DNA of 16,670 nucleotides from Planctomycetaceae bacterium (GTDB lineage Bacteria > Planctomycetota > Planctomycetia > Pirellulales > Pirellulaceae), in the NCBI GenBank assembly GCA_024642765.1, contig JAHEAM010000018.1, positions 1 to 16,670 of the forward strand, in the 5' to 3' direction. This document shows, piece by piece, positions 7,207 through 14,239 of the stretch (positions are counted from its first letter, which is position 1; each line of letters opens with the position of its first letter). A model generated the notes under the pieces. That model was not told the DNA's origin, did no database searches, and saw nothing but the letters and a program-made list of their open reading frames with translations. The position numbers and the translations under genes are program-made.

Positions 7207-8408
7207 ACACTGCAACCATTACAACATTTACCAGGCCAACGCAGCAGGCTACCGCACAAATTTCAGGACTCGGGGTCGCCTTGCCACGATTTTCAATTTC
7301 CCAAATCGATGCCTGTGAATTTGCTCAAAAATCCGGCTTCACAGGGAAATACAATCGTTCGCTGAATGTACTCTATCGACAATCGGGTGTCGAAAGGCGA
7401 TACAGTGTTCTTTTGGAGAAGCCTGATGGTCCAGTCATGGAGCGGCAATCATTCTACCCCGTCGTTGTGCCGGGACGCGACAGGAACGCCATCGACAGGA
7501 TAACAAGTGTGCCCTCAACTGCCCGCCGAATGGAAGTTTATAAAAAGTTCGCGCCCGAACTCGCTGAGTTGGCTTGTCGTCGCGCCCTTGATTCGGCGCA
7601 AGTTTCCGTTGCGGAAATATCTCATCTGATAACTGTTTCTTGCACTGGTTTTTGTGCACCAGGCGTGGATATCGGTTTGATTGATTCTCTCGGTTTACGT
7701 CATGACGTGCAACGCACCAATGTGGGCTTTATGGGTTGCCATGGGAGTTTGAACGGAATGCGCGTTGCTAGGGCGATTAGCGAATCGCAACCCAATGCCT
7801 GCGTCCTGATGGTTTCGGTTGAATTGTGCAGTTTGCACCAACAGTACACCGACGATCCGCAACAACTGGTAGCGGGTTCGTTATTTTCTGACGGTTCAGC
7901 GGCGATTGTCGTTAGGTCGTCGCATCACCAAAACGACCTTGATTTGATGGATGATGGGGCTGGCGATTCGCGACCATTTGTTCCAATTTCGATCGTTTCG
8001 AATGCCTCGACGATTTTGCAGCAGACGCAATCGATGATGAGTTGGCAAGTCGGCGATTTTGGATTCGAAATGGGATTGTCTCCGCAAGTCCCCGAAATTG
8101 TTCAGCAGCAATTGAAGGCTTGGGCTACGGAGTGGCTTGCCGGTCAAGGTTTGCTGATCGAGGATATTGTTGGTTGGATTGTTCACCCCGGTGGCCCTCG
8201 TATCTTGAATGCTACCGCAACGGCTCTTGATTTGACCGATGCCGCAATTGCAAATTCTCGTCTGGTACTGCGTGAGTATGGCAACATGTCATCGGCCACC
8301 GTTTTGTTCATTCTCGATCTAATTCAAAAACAAAAAATCTCTGGACCAGTAGTCATGTTAGGATTTGGTCCCGGTCTCTGCATCGAAGCTTGCTTATTAA
8401 ATATTTGA
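7203..8408 (+). CDS. Type III polyketide synthase (alkylresorcinol/alkylpyrone-type, chalcone synthase fold)
   Basis: A 401-aa thiolase-fold enzyme with the full type III PKS catalytic triad: Cys179 in VGFMGCHGS (the nucleophile loaded with acyl and polyketide chain), His328 in GWIVHPGGPRIL, and Asn361 in REYGNMSSATVLFILD. The closing signature GFGPGL is at 387-392. The family extends an acyl-CoA starter with malonyl-CoA units and cyclises the chain. The bacterial relatives this most resembles take long fatty acyl starters and give alkylpyrones or alkylresorcinols. The starter and cyclisation mode here cannot be read from sequence. The start is ATG 7203, chosen because it overlaps the flavoprotein stop as ATGA; a start at 7149 would intrude 58 nt into that gene. 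Length is normal for the family and no key residue is missing. This is the core enzyme of the cluster and is followed by a terminator. Confidence 0.95.
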   Translation: MNTATITTFTRPTQQATAQISGLGVALPRFSISQIDACEFAQKSGFTGKYNRSLNVLYRQSGVERRYSVLLEKPDGPVMERQSFYPVVVPGRDRNAIDRITSVPSTARRMEVYKKFAPELAELACRRALDSAQVSVAEISHLITVSCTGFCAPGVDIGLIDSLGLRHDVQRTNVGFMGCHGSLNGMRVARAISESQPNACVLMVSVELCSLHQQYTDDPQQLVAGSLFSDGSAAIVVRSSHHQNDLDLMDDGAGDSRPFVPISIVSNASTILQQTQSMMSWQVGDFGFEMGLSPQVPEIVQQQLKAWATEWLAGQGLLIEDIVGWIVHPGGPRILNATATALDLTDAAIANSRLVLREYGNMSSATVLFILDLIQKQKISGPVVMLGFGPGLCIEACLLNI

Positions 8409-8459
8409 ACTCATTGTCAACGTGGAGTGACGACAAAATCCCAGATAGGCATGGCGTTT

Positions 8460-8497
8460 AAAATCACGGCGTCTACATTTTGAGATGCCGTGATTTT
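8460..8497. terminator. Bidirectional intrinsic terminator between converging units
   Basis: A perfect 11-bp inverted repeat, AAAATCACGGC (8460-8470) and GCCGTGATTTT (8487-8497), with a 16-nt loop. The stem's A and T ends give a T-rich tail on either strand. It lies 51 nt after the PKS stop and 117 nt beyond the stop of the minus-strand RTX gene, so it can end both transcripts. Confidence 0.75.
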
Positions 8498-8614
8498 CTT
8501 GTTGAGCTGCCTTGCTAAAGAGTGGAAAGGCTAGTTCCGGACTTCAAGTAACTTGGGAAATACCATATTGTCTCCAGTACTAGACGACAAAAGCGTAGTC
8601 GTCATGAAGTTTGT

Positions 8615-10510
8615 TTAGGTGTCAATTCGTTCGGCATCGATTGAGCCGTTTTCGAACCAGCCACGTAGCTCGATACTCTTTCCATTTGCAATAGTGGTTT
8701 CAAGTCGTGAGTTTGAGTAATCAACGGTAATGCCCAGAAATTCAAACGTGCTGTTGCTTGTATTTAGATTTTGAATTTCGCCGCGAGCGCGAACATTTTC
8801 GTCGCGATCATCCTCCACTTCAATTTCAACTTGACGGGCAGTGATCGTTCCGCTGGAGTATGATCCATCGACCTTGACAAATGAGCCATTGGTGAATGAG
8901 CCATACACTTGAGCTGGCGAATAGTTTATCGAAACCCCGAGCAACTTAAACGTTTTGGTGCTTATATTGAGATCCGTGACTGCAGCCCGCAACTCGAATG
9001 CACCGTTTGTGTCGCGTTGACTACCGCCACCACCGGAGTCATTGCCGACTCGATGGGCCGAAACGCTGTTTTCACTTAACGTACCTTCTACTTCAAGCAC
9101 GGCACCGTTGGCAAGCGATGAAGAAACGCTTGATGAGCCATAGTTTACAGTAAAAAAGCCAAGGAATGTAAAAGTCTTGGCGCTTGAATTCAAGTTAGAA
9201 ACGATTCCACGGGCTTCGAAGTTATGATGGCTTTGGTCTGATTCAAATTCGATTTCGTGTGCTGTTACATTACCTGAATCAAACTGGCCTTCGACTTTGA
9301 CAAACGCGCTATTCGATAAACTCGTACGCAGGGCTGCACTTGAATAGTTGACGGAAAGGCCAAGTAGAGTGAACGTGTTGGCTAAAGTATTCAAATTGGA
9401 AATGGTTCCACGGATTTCGAAATCGCCGTCGGCGTTGTAGTCATCCGAGTCGTCAAACACCAAATCAGATGAATCTCGGAAATAATCGTCGTTACCACGG
9501 CCGCCACGCAAGATGTCGTCGCCTGGCCCGCCGTACAAATCGTCGTTGTCGTCGTCGCCGCCTAGGTCGTCGCGTCCGTTATGACCATAGAGCCGATCCA
9601 TGCCAGCTCCACCACGAAGGTAGTCATCGCCACTTCCAGCGTTGAGGTCGTCGTTGCCTGAATCGCCAAATAGTCGATCGTTGTCGTCTCCGCCGTTGAG
9701 TGAATCCTCGCCGTCCTGACCGAACAGGACATCGATTCCAAAACCGCCAAACATCCGGTCATTGCCGCTACCACCAGCCATTCGATCTGACGAATTCCCA
9801 CCAATCATTCTGTCATCACCGTTGTTTCCATACAATTTGTCATCGCCATCGTCGCCAGAAATATAGTCATCGCCGTCCTGCCCCGAAATTTCATCGTTAC
9901 CTGAGCCACCATAAAGCGAGTCATTGCCTAAATTTCCAAACAATTGATCATCGCCAGAGCCACCGTCTGAAAAGTCGTCGTCTTCTCCAGAAGAAATGTA
10001 GTCATTGTTGTCGTCTCCATACAGGCGATCGCGACCGGAACCACCGAACATTCGGTCATTGCCCGATCCTCCGCTCGCAAAATCGTCTCCATTGTCGGTT
10101 ACAATAAAGTCGTTGCCTCCGTTGCCATACATTCTGTCGTTACCATTCCCACCTCGCATTCGATCATTTCCGCTGCCGCCGACCAAGGTGTCGTTGCCGT
10201 CATGTCCATAGACAAGCGAGTCGATCGATGTATCATTTCGAAACCAATCGTCGCCACTCCGCCCAAGAAATACGATCGATGTGACTTGGCTGTTGGAGAA
10301 CGATTGGTTGTCCAAGTTCGCGAAAACAACCGTGGTATTCGTTGCGGTTTGGGTCACGCGAACGGCGTCTGGCCCATTGGAACCATCAACGGTGACAATG
10401 CCTGTAGTGGAATCAAATGAAATTCCCGCCAATAAGTTTCGTGTCTCCAAGTTTACGAATTGGAGTTCATTCTTTCGAGAAAACTTGTTGCGTCGAGTTT
10501 GTTTTGACAT
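8615..10510 (-). CDS. RTX-type calcium-binding surface protein with four C-terminal DUF5666-like domains
   Basis: A 631-aa predicted surface or extracellular protein. Residues 1-29 are basic and carry LETRNLLAG, a match to the LEPR-xLL-type motif seen at the start of many planctomycete exported proteins. Residues 102-344 are 27 consecutive nonapeptides of the RTX form GGxGxDxxx (for example GGSGNDRMF), which bind Ca2+ in a parallel beta-roll. Residues 363-631 hold four units of about 60 residues resembling DUF5666, each running FExRGxIxNLN, xTFxxLGxxVNYS, then a Val/Glu-rich strand, with a Gly/Ser linker (about 489-503) between units two and three. The start is ATG 10510, preceded by AAGGAA at 10517-10522; a longer frame to 10558 has no such site. 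No protease, lipase or other catalytic domain is visible, so a structural or adhesive role is likely. No type I secretion genes are in the window. Confidence 0.85.
   Translation of the reverse strand: MSKQTRRNKFSRKNELQFVNLETRNLLAGISFDSTTGIVTVDGSNGPDAVRVTQTATNTTVVFANLDNQSFSNSQVTSIVFLGRSGDDWFRNDTSIDSLVYGHDGNDTLVGGSGNDRMRGGNGNDRMYGNGGNDFIVTDNGDDFASGGSGNDRMFGGSGRDRLYGDDNNDYISSGEDDDFSDGGSGDDQLFGNLGNDSLYGGSGNDEISGQDGDDYISGDDGDDKLYGNNGDDRMIGGNSSDRMAGGSGNDRMFGGFGIDVLFGQDGEDSLNGGDDNDRLFGDSGNDDLNAGSGDDYLRGGAGMDRLYGHNGRDDLGGDDDNDDLYGGPGDDILRGGRGNDDYFRDSSDLVFDDSDDYNADGDFEIRGTISNLNTLANTFTLLGLSVNYSSAALRTSLSNSAFVKVEGQFDSGNVTAHEIEFESDQSHHNFEARGIVSNLNSSAKTFTFLGFFTVNYGSSSVSSSLANGAVLEVEGTLSENSVSAHRVGNDSGGGGSQRDTNGAFELRAAVTDLNISTKTFKLLGVSINYSPAQVYGSFTNGSFVKVDGSYSSGTITARQVEIEVEDDRDENVRARGEIQNLNTSNSTFEFLGITVDYSNSRLETTIANGKSIELRGWFENGSIDAERIDT
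9479..10207 (-). repeat. Coding tandem array of 27 RTX nonapeptide units
   Basis: A 27-nt period repeated 27 times inside the RTX gene, each unit encoding nine residues of the GGxGxDxxx type. The units are diverged at DNA level, not identical copies, so the array is old and kept by protein function. Several units have D or N in place of the first glycines (for example GDDNNDYIS). Confidence 0.85.
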
Positions 10511-10516
10511 TTTATG

Positions 10517-10522
10517 TTCCTT
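10517..10522 (-). promoter_or_regulatory. Ribosome binding site deciding the RTX gene start
   Basis: AAGGAA on the minus strand, 6 nt before the ATG at 10510. It places the start 16 codons inside the longest open frame. Confidence 0.6.
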
Positions 10523-10714
10523 GTTATTGGTCGAATTCATCCAGAATGGATAGCGCATGCAGCATTTTTGACAAAGGCCCTACTTGAGGGAGCAAAAATT
10601 CAATGCGTGATCCGCCAAAAGAAATCGTGAAATGGCGAGAATACGAAAAAATCTAGAGAATGGTTATTTAAGGAAGTTCTCAAACCATACATATTAGCAA
10701 ATCTCGAAAATACC

Positions 10715-10755
10715 AAAAAAACGAAGGGTAAGAGTTAGGTCACTCTCGCCCTTCG
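10715..10755 (-). terminator. Rho-independent terminator of the 129-aa secreted-protein gene
   Basis: On the minus strand a hairpin is formed by CGAAGGG and CCCTTCG (10749-10755 with 10722-10728). A two-base mismatch separates this from a further 5-bp stem of AGAGT/ACTCT, and the loop is 6 nt. Seven T residues (10715-10721) follow directly. It starts 33 nt after the gene's stop codon and separates this gene from the RTX gene downstream. Confidence 0.8.
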
Positions 10756-10787
10756 CGCCTCGACTTGAGCACTCCATCTCAAACCGA

Positions 10788-11177
10788 TTACCTGAGCACG
10801 CCCGAATAGGATCGACCGCCAATACGAAGCGTGATGATTGTGCCGACGTCTAGGTCATTTACGAAATCACCTTCGGTCGTGTCGATATCGATGATCCCAC
10901 GACGTAGAGCGTTTACCGTGAAACTGCCCAAGTTATCGACTCGTCCTTTGGTTGTTGCGGTAACAGTGCCGAACTGTCCAGGAGTTGCCTGTTCCAGTTG
11001 GAAGTTGAATTTTCGGCGTTCACTGCGCTCTTCATATTTGGCCTTGGCTTTGACACCACCGATATCTGCCGATAGTCGCAATCGACCCTGTGCAAATGCG
11101 CTTTGTTCCGGGAAGGAAAAAAGTGTTATTGCAAAACCAATAATTGCCATCATACGAAGTGTTGAAAAAGTAAACAT
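10788..11177 (-). CDS. Small secreted protein of unknown function
   Basis: A 129-aa protein that I do not recognise. Residues 1-30 form a clear Sec signal peptide (MFTFSTLRMMAIIGFAITLF, with likely cleavage after SAFA). The mature part of about 100 residues is basic, rich in beta-forming residues and without cysteines. It contains RLRLSADIGGVKAKAKYEER and ends LRIGGRSYSGVLR, suggesting a small beta-sandwich or barrel in the periplasm or envelope. The start at 11177 is fixed by a strong GGAGAG site just upstream; the longer frame to 11363 lacks one and would bury the signal peptide. It has its own terminator (10715-10755), so it is probably a single-gene unit. Many planctomycetes encode short secreted proteins of this build, and no function should be read into it. 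Confidence 0.75.
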   Translation of the reverse strand: MFTFSTLRMMAIIGFAITLFSFPEQSAFAQGRLRLSADIGGVKAKAKYEERSERRKFNFQLEQATPGQFGTVTATTKGRVDNLGSFTVNALRRGIIDIDTTEGDFVNDLDVGTIITLRIGGRSYSGVLR

Positions 11178-11435
11178 GTCTTCTCTCCAATGCAAAAATA
11201 CAAAACCTTTTGAACGATTCAAACTAATCGTTTGGAAACGACTGACTCCAATCAAAAGAGCAATTTTTGTCGTTGCAATCCGCCAAGAATTCTTAGAAAG
11301 CCGGTGGGAATGAATATCCACATTTTCCATTAAGGTCAAGAAGTTATTAGCCAACCGGTGCAAGCCTCCATTTTAGGAGCGAGTTGGACTGAGGCTAGCG
11401 CATCGGATGGTGTTGCTTTGGTGTCGCGCGAGAAG
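11178..11435. other. Intergenic region upstream of the 129-aa gene
   Basis: These 258 nt lie between the decayed protease copy and the secreted-protein gene. They should include the latter's promoter. Apart from the ribosome binding site at 11181-11188 I see no assignable box, hairpin or coding sequence. Confidence 0.4.
11181..11188 (-). promoter_or_regulatory. Ribosome binding site deciding the start of the 129-aa gene
   Basis: GGAGAGAA on the minus strand, 3 nt from the ATG at 11177 (GGAG core 7 nt away). It is the clearest Shine-Dalgarno sequence in the window and rules out the longer open frame. Confidence 0.7.
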
Positions 11436-11938
11436 CTATGTAAGTGCTGGGACTTCTTTCACCAACCAACTGTCATACCAGTACCATGCGTTAGCATGCA
11501 CAAAGTTGGGTGCGATAATTGACCCAGCAGGCACGGAAACGTCTTGTCCCGCTGTGACGATAAACGGATCGGGTGAAACAACTCCAGGGTACACGTAGTT
11601 TGGATCGTCCGGTCCTACTCTGGAGAATGGTCGTTCAGATTGCTTCAAGATTTCAGGTCCAATGGGATCCGTAATTCCTTTGCCTTCGAAAATGAAAGAA
11701 AGCGAAACGGGCTCTTCTGTCCCCAGCTCGCCACTGGTCGCCAGACCTACAAGTATGGAATAACTACCCGGTCGCACGACAATACTCCTAGCGGATCTTG
11801 TTGTCCCCGGGTAGCCAGATTTCGGTATACGACATTGCCTTTTTGATCATAGATTGTGACCCAGACCTGTGAGAGTGCGCGTTCGGCCGTATCGCTTGCC
11901 GAGAGTGCAATGTGCAGCAATTGTGGTTCTGCCACATT
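11436..11938 (-). pseudogene. Truncated, frameshifted tandem copy of the metalloprotease C-terminus
   Basis: This is a partial duplicate of the end of the metalloprotease gene that immediately precedes it. Translated, it gives VAEPQLLHIALSASDTAER and on to RNLATRGQQ in one frame (from about 11935). It then gives SARSIVVRPGSYS through to YWYDSWLVKEVPALT and TAG at 11436 in another. The two frames join at about 11800: restoring one A (CAACAAGA to CAAACAAGA) gives GQTRSARSIVV, matching the intact gene's GQTRTAKSIVV. Over the last 113 residues I count about three quarters identical. Homology fades upstream of 11936, where a TAA closes the frame, though faint similarity may reach about 11990. There is no catalytic domain, so it cannot be a protease. 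It is probably a remnant of a second, formerly complete paralogue or of a local 3'-end duplication. Confidence 0.85.
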
Positions 11939-12014
11939 TCGCCCATTACGGTTTTAAGAGCAAGCAACATCGCGCCCGACTAAAGTTTATTAGCAAACGA
12001 TGTTCGATTCAATG

Positions 12015-14153
12015 TTAAGTCAATGCCGGAACCTCTTTCACCAGCCATCCGTTGTACCAATACCATGCATTAGCGTTCACATAGGTTGGTGTAATAATTG
12101 AACCCGTCGGAACTGAAACGTTTTGTCCCGATGTCACGATGAACGGATCTGGGGAGACAACTCCAGGATAAGCATAATTCGGGTCGTTGGGTCCAACTTT
12201 GACAAATGGACGTTCAGAGGGCTTCAAGATTTCCGGTCCAATTGGATCAGTAATGCCCTTTCCGTCAAGGTTGTACGTGAGCACGACTGGATTTCCGATA
12301 CCCACACTGTCACTTGTTGCCAAGCTAACAAATATAGAATAACTACCCGGGCGGACGACGATGCTTTTGGCTGTTCTTGTTTGCCCGGGTACAGTAAGGT
12401 CACGAAAGACCCGCCTGCCCTGTTGATTGTAAATGGTAACCCAAACTTGGGCCTGCGTTCGGTCAGCGGTGTCGCTTGCCGAAAGCGCAAGATGAAGTAA
12501 CTGAGGTTCTGCGACGTAAAGATTGTGGTACTGTTCGCGCTGCGAGTTGCTGTTCAAGGTGCCAGTTCCTAAAGCCAGCATTGAAGCAGGCGAGAGATCA
12601 AATCGGGCTACCAGATTGTAGTTGCCACTATCAAATCTTTCAGCGGCATATTCGGCTGAAGCGCGGAAGTAGAGCGATTGATTCTTCGTTACTCCTGTCA
12701 CCTGTAAAACTATTTGGCCATTGCCATTGATCAATGTGCGGGATGTAAGGGGATTTCCGCTTGCATTCAGAACTTGAATTTCTGGTACCAAGCGAGCCTT
12801 TTCCATGGTTTCCATGGTAACAGTTAGAATGCTACCTGTTGCTAAATCACTTGGTGCGATAATTTTGAAATAATCGATATCGTTGACGTATGAAAAACTA
12901 GCTTGCGTTTGATAGTGTATCTTTCGTGAAAAGGTTGGCGATTCAACAAGAGTTTGCGCTGTGGCAAGAGTATCGTTAGCCGCCAAATCGGCATTAAAGA
13001 AAAAAGCCGAGGGGTTCAAGAAAATTCCTTGAACGTCGCTTTGATCAAGTCGCCAGTAATTTCCTTTCACAACAGCATTGATCTTCGCTTGAGGCACGAT
13101 AGCAGTATCAAGCAACGTTGATACCAGTGAATAGCTACCTGTCGAAAATAACGATGTATCGGAAGCTTCGACACGTACGTGATAGCGTTCGCCTTCGATC
13201 GCGCTCGGCAGAACCACAGAAAGTCGTCCTCCACGTTGACCGGCAGTCATCGCGGCGGCGGAGATGAGATTTTCGGTCTCGTCATAAACCGAAATCTTGT
13301 GCCTCAGTAAACTAATTCCGGAAGAAATCAATTCGAAACGAACGGGACCTGTGTATCCAGACAATGGTTGAAGGTCGTAATAGTCTATGTCGGTATTCAC
13401 GTGAATATCACCATAGACGACCAATGGGATTGTTCCGTGCAGACTACCAGAATTTTTGATGCGGATTGATTTATCGAATGTATTATTCGGATTAGAGCCT
13501 AAATCATAAGGATCGATTCGACGAACACCGTAAATTTGGCGAATGGCTGAAACGTCGACACCAATAATTTGAGAATTAAGTGCTCCGTCGTACATCACAG
13601 AGTTCGGAGCCAAAGAATGTATTAGACCTAATGCGTGTCCCGCTTCATGCAACGCAACGGCATAAAATTCTTGAGCATTCCTAAAGACAGCGTTGCTATT
13701 AAACAAAATATCTCCCGCCCAAGTTCCCGCTATCAACGGATCAACTCGAACGGTCACGGCAAAAACATCCTCTGACATCGGTATTGCACCAATTCGAATG
13801 TCCCCAAACCGCGAGTCACCTTGAATTGGTCCCGAGGAGCCCATTGGCAATCCACTGTCTTGGACTTGACCGACATTAATACCGGTCAATCGACTCCATT
13901 CTTGAAACGCTTTCAAGATCTGGCTATCAATTTGGTTGGCGGTAAGCATATCGCCAAATTCAGAATAAAGATTACTCCTATATTTTGAGATCAGCGTCCC
14001 ATCTGGCACGAAGCTGATTGTCAAGCGATCGGGATTTGTCCAAGGAGTTGGTACGGACGTGGTCGAGTCTGGTCCAAACGCTCCATCAAACACCGGTTTG
14101 GGCAAGACGTCGTCGGAATTTGGCATTGGTGAAAAACCCAAATTGTATCCCAT
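12015..14153 (-). CDS. M10 (matrixin-type) zinc metalloprotease with PPC-like C-terminal domains
   Basis: A 712-aa predicted extracellular metalloprotease. The zinc motif is HEAGHALGLIH (H169, E170, H173, H179), with the Met-turn SVMY (M187) close behind, the metzincin signature in matrixin form. The N-terminal matrixin domain spans about residues 40-215. The rest is beta-rich: two domains resembling bacterial pre-peptidase C-terminal (PPC) domains (about 225-360 and 385-535, each with an N-D-T or N-T-F start and a DIDYY/DIDYF strand), then a third related segment and a Pro/Gly-rich tail ending YWYNGWLVKEVPALT. The start is ATG 14153, because AAGGAG sits 8 nt before it; a frame from 14189 is open but lacks such a site. 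Neither start gives a classical signal peptide, so its export route is unclear. It follows the kinase gene by 86 nt on the same strand. Its C-terminus is duplicated immediately downstream. Confidence 0.9.
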   Translation of the reverse strand: MGYNLGFSPMPNSDDVLPKPVFDGAFGPDSTTSVPTPWTNPDRLTISFVPDGTLISKYRSNLYSEFGDMLTANQIDSQILKAFQEWSRLTGINVGQVQDSGLPMGSSGPIQGDSRFGDIRIGAIPMSEDVFAVTVRVDPLIAGTWAGDILFNSNAVFRNAQEFYAVALHEAGHALGLIHSLAPNSVMYDGALNSQIIGVDVSAIRQIYGVRRIDPYDLGSNPNNTFDKSIRIKNSGSLHGTIPLVVYGDIHVNTDIDYYDLQPLSGYTGPVRFELISSGISLLRHKISVYDETENLISAAAMTAGQRGGRLSVVLPSAIEGERYHVRVEASDTSLFSTGSYSLVSTLLDTAIVPQAKINAVVKGNYWRLDQSDVQGIFLNPSAFFFNADLAANDTLATAQTLVESPTFSRKIHYQTQASFSYVNDIDYFKIIAPSDLATGSILTVTMETMEKARLVPEIQVLNASGNPLTSRTLINGNGQIVLQVTGVTKNQSLYFRASAEYAAERFDSGNYNLVARFDLSPASMLALGTGTLNSNSQREQYHNLYVAEPQLLHLALSASDTADRTQAQVWVTIYNQQGRRVFRDLTVPGQTRTAKSIVVRPGSYSIFVSLATSDSVGIGNPVVLTYNLDGKGITDPIGPEILKPSERPFVKVGPNDPNYAYPGVVSPDPFIVTSGQNVSVPTGSIITPTYVNANAWYWYNGWLVKEVPALT

Positions 14154-14161
14154 TTTTGCGG

Positions 14162-14167
14162 CTCCTT
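14162..14167 (-). promoter_or_regulatory. Ribosome binding site deciding the metalloprotease start
   Basis: AAGGAG on the minus strand, 8 nt before the ATG at 14153. It places the start 12 codons inside the longest open frame and falls in the 86-nt gap after the kinase gene. Confidence 0.7.
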
Positions 14168-14239
14168 TTTCTCTAAACCGTGTTGTCAAAACCCATCTTG
14201 AACCCCAATTAATCCAGCGAAAGCCGAAAACTTTTGTTT

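Noticed and set aside
8583..8603. GACGAC/GTCGTC hairpin after the RTX gene as its terminator
   Set aside because: Only 6-bp arms and no T-run on the minus strand; the perfect hairpin at 8460-8497 is a better candidate.
9700..10107. Plus-strand open frame of 135 codons rich in His and Arg
   Set aside because: It is the antisense shadow of the RTX repeat region; its odd composition follows from the repeat codons.
9479..10207. Regular 27-nt repeats that might suggest a CRISPR array
   Set aside because: The repeats are diverged, contiguous without spacers, and translate to RTX nonapeptides in a single long minus-strand frame.
11178..11363. Longer start for the 129-aa secreted protein
   Set aside because: The added 62 residues would bury the signal peptide, and only the ATG at 11177 has a strong ribosome binding site.
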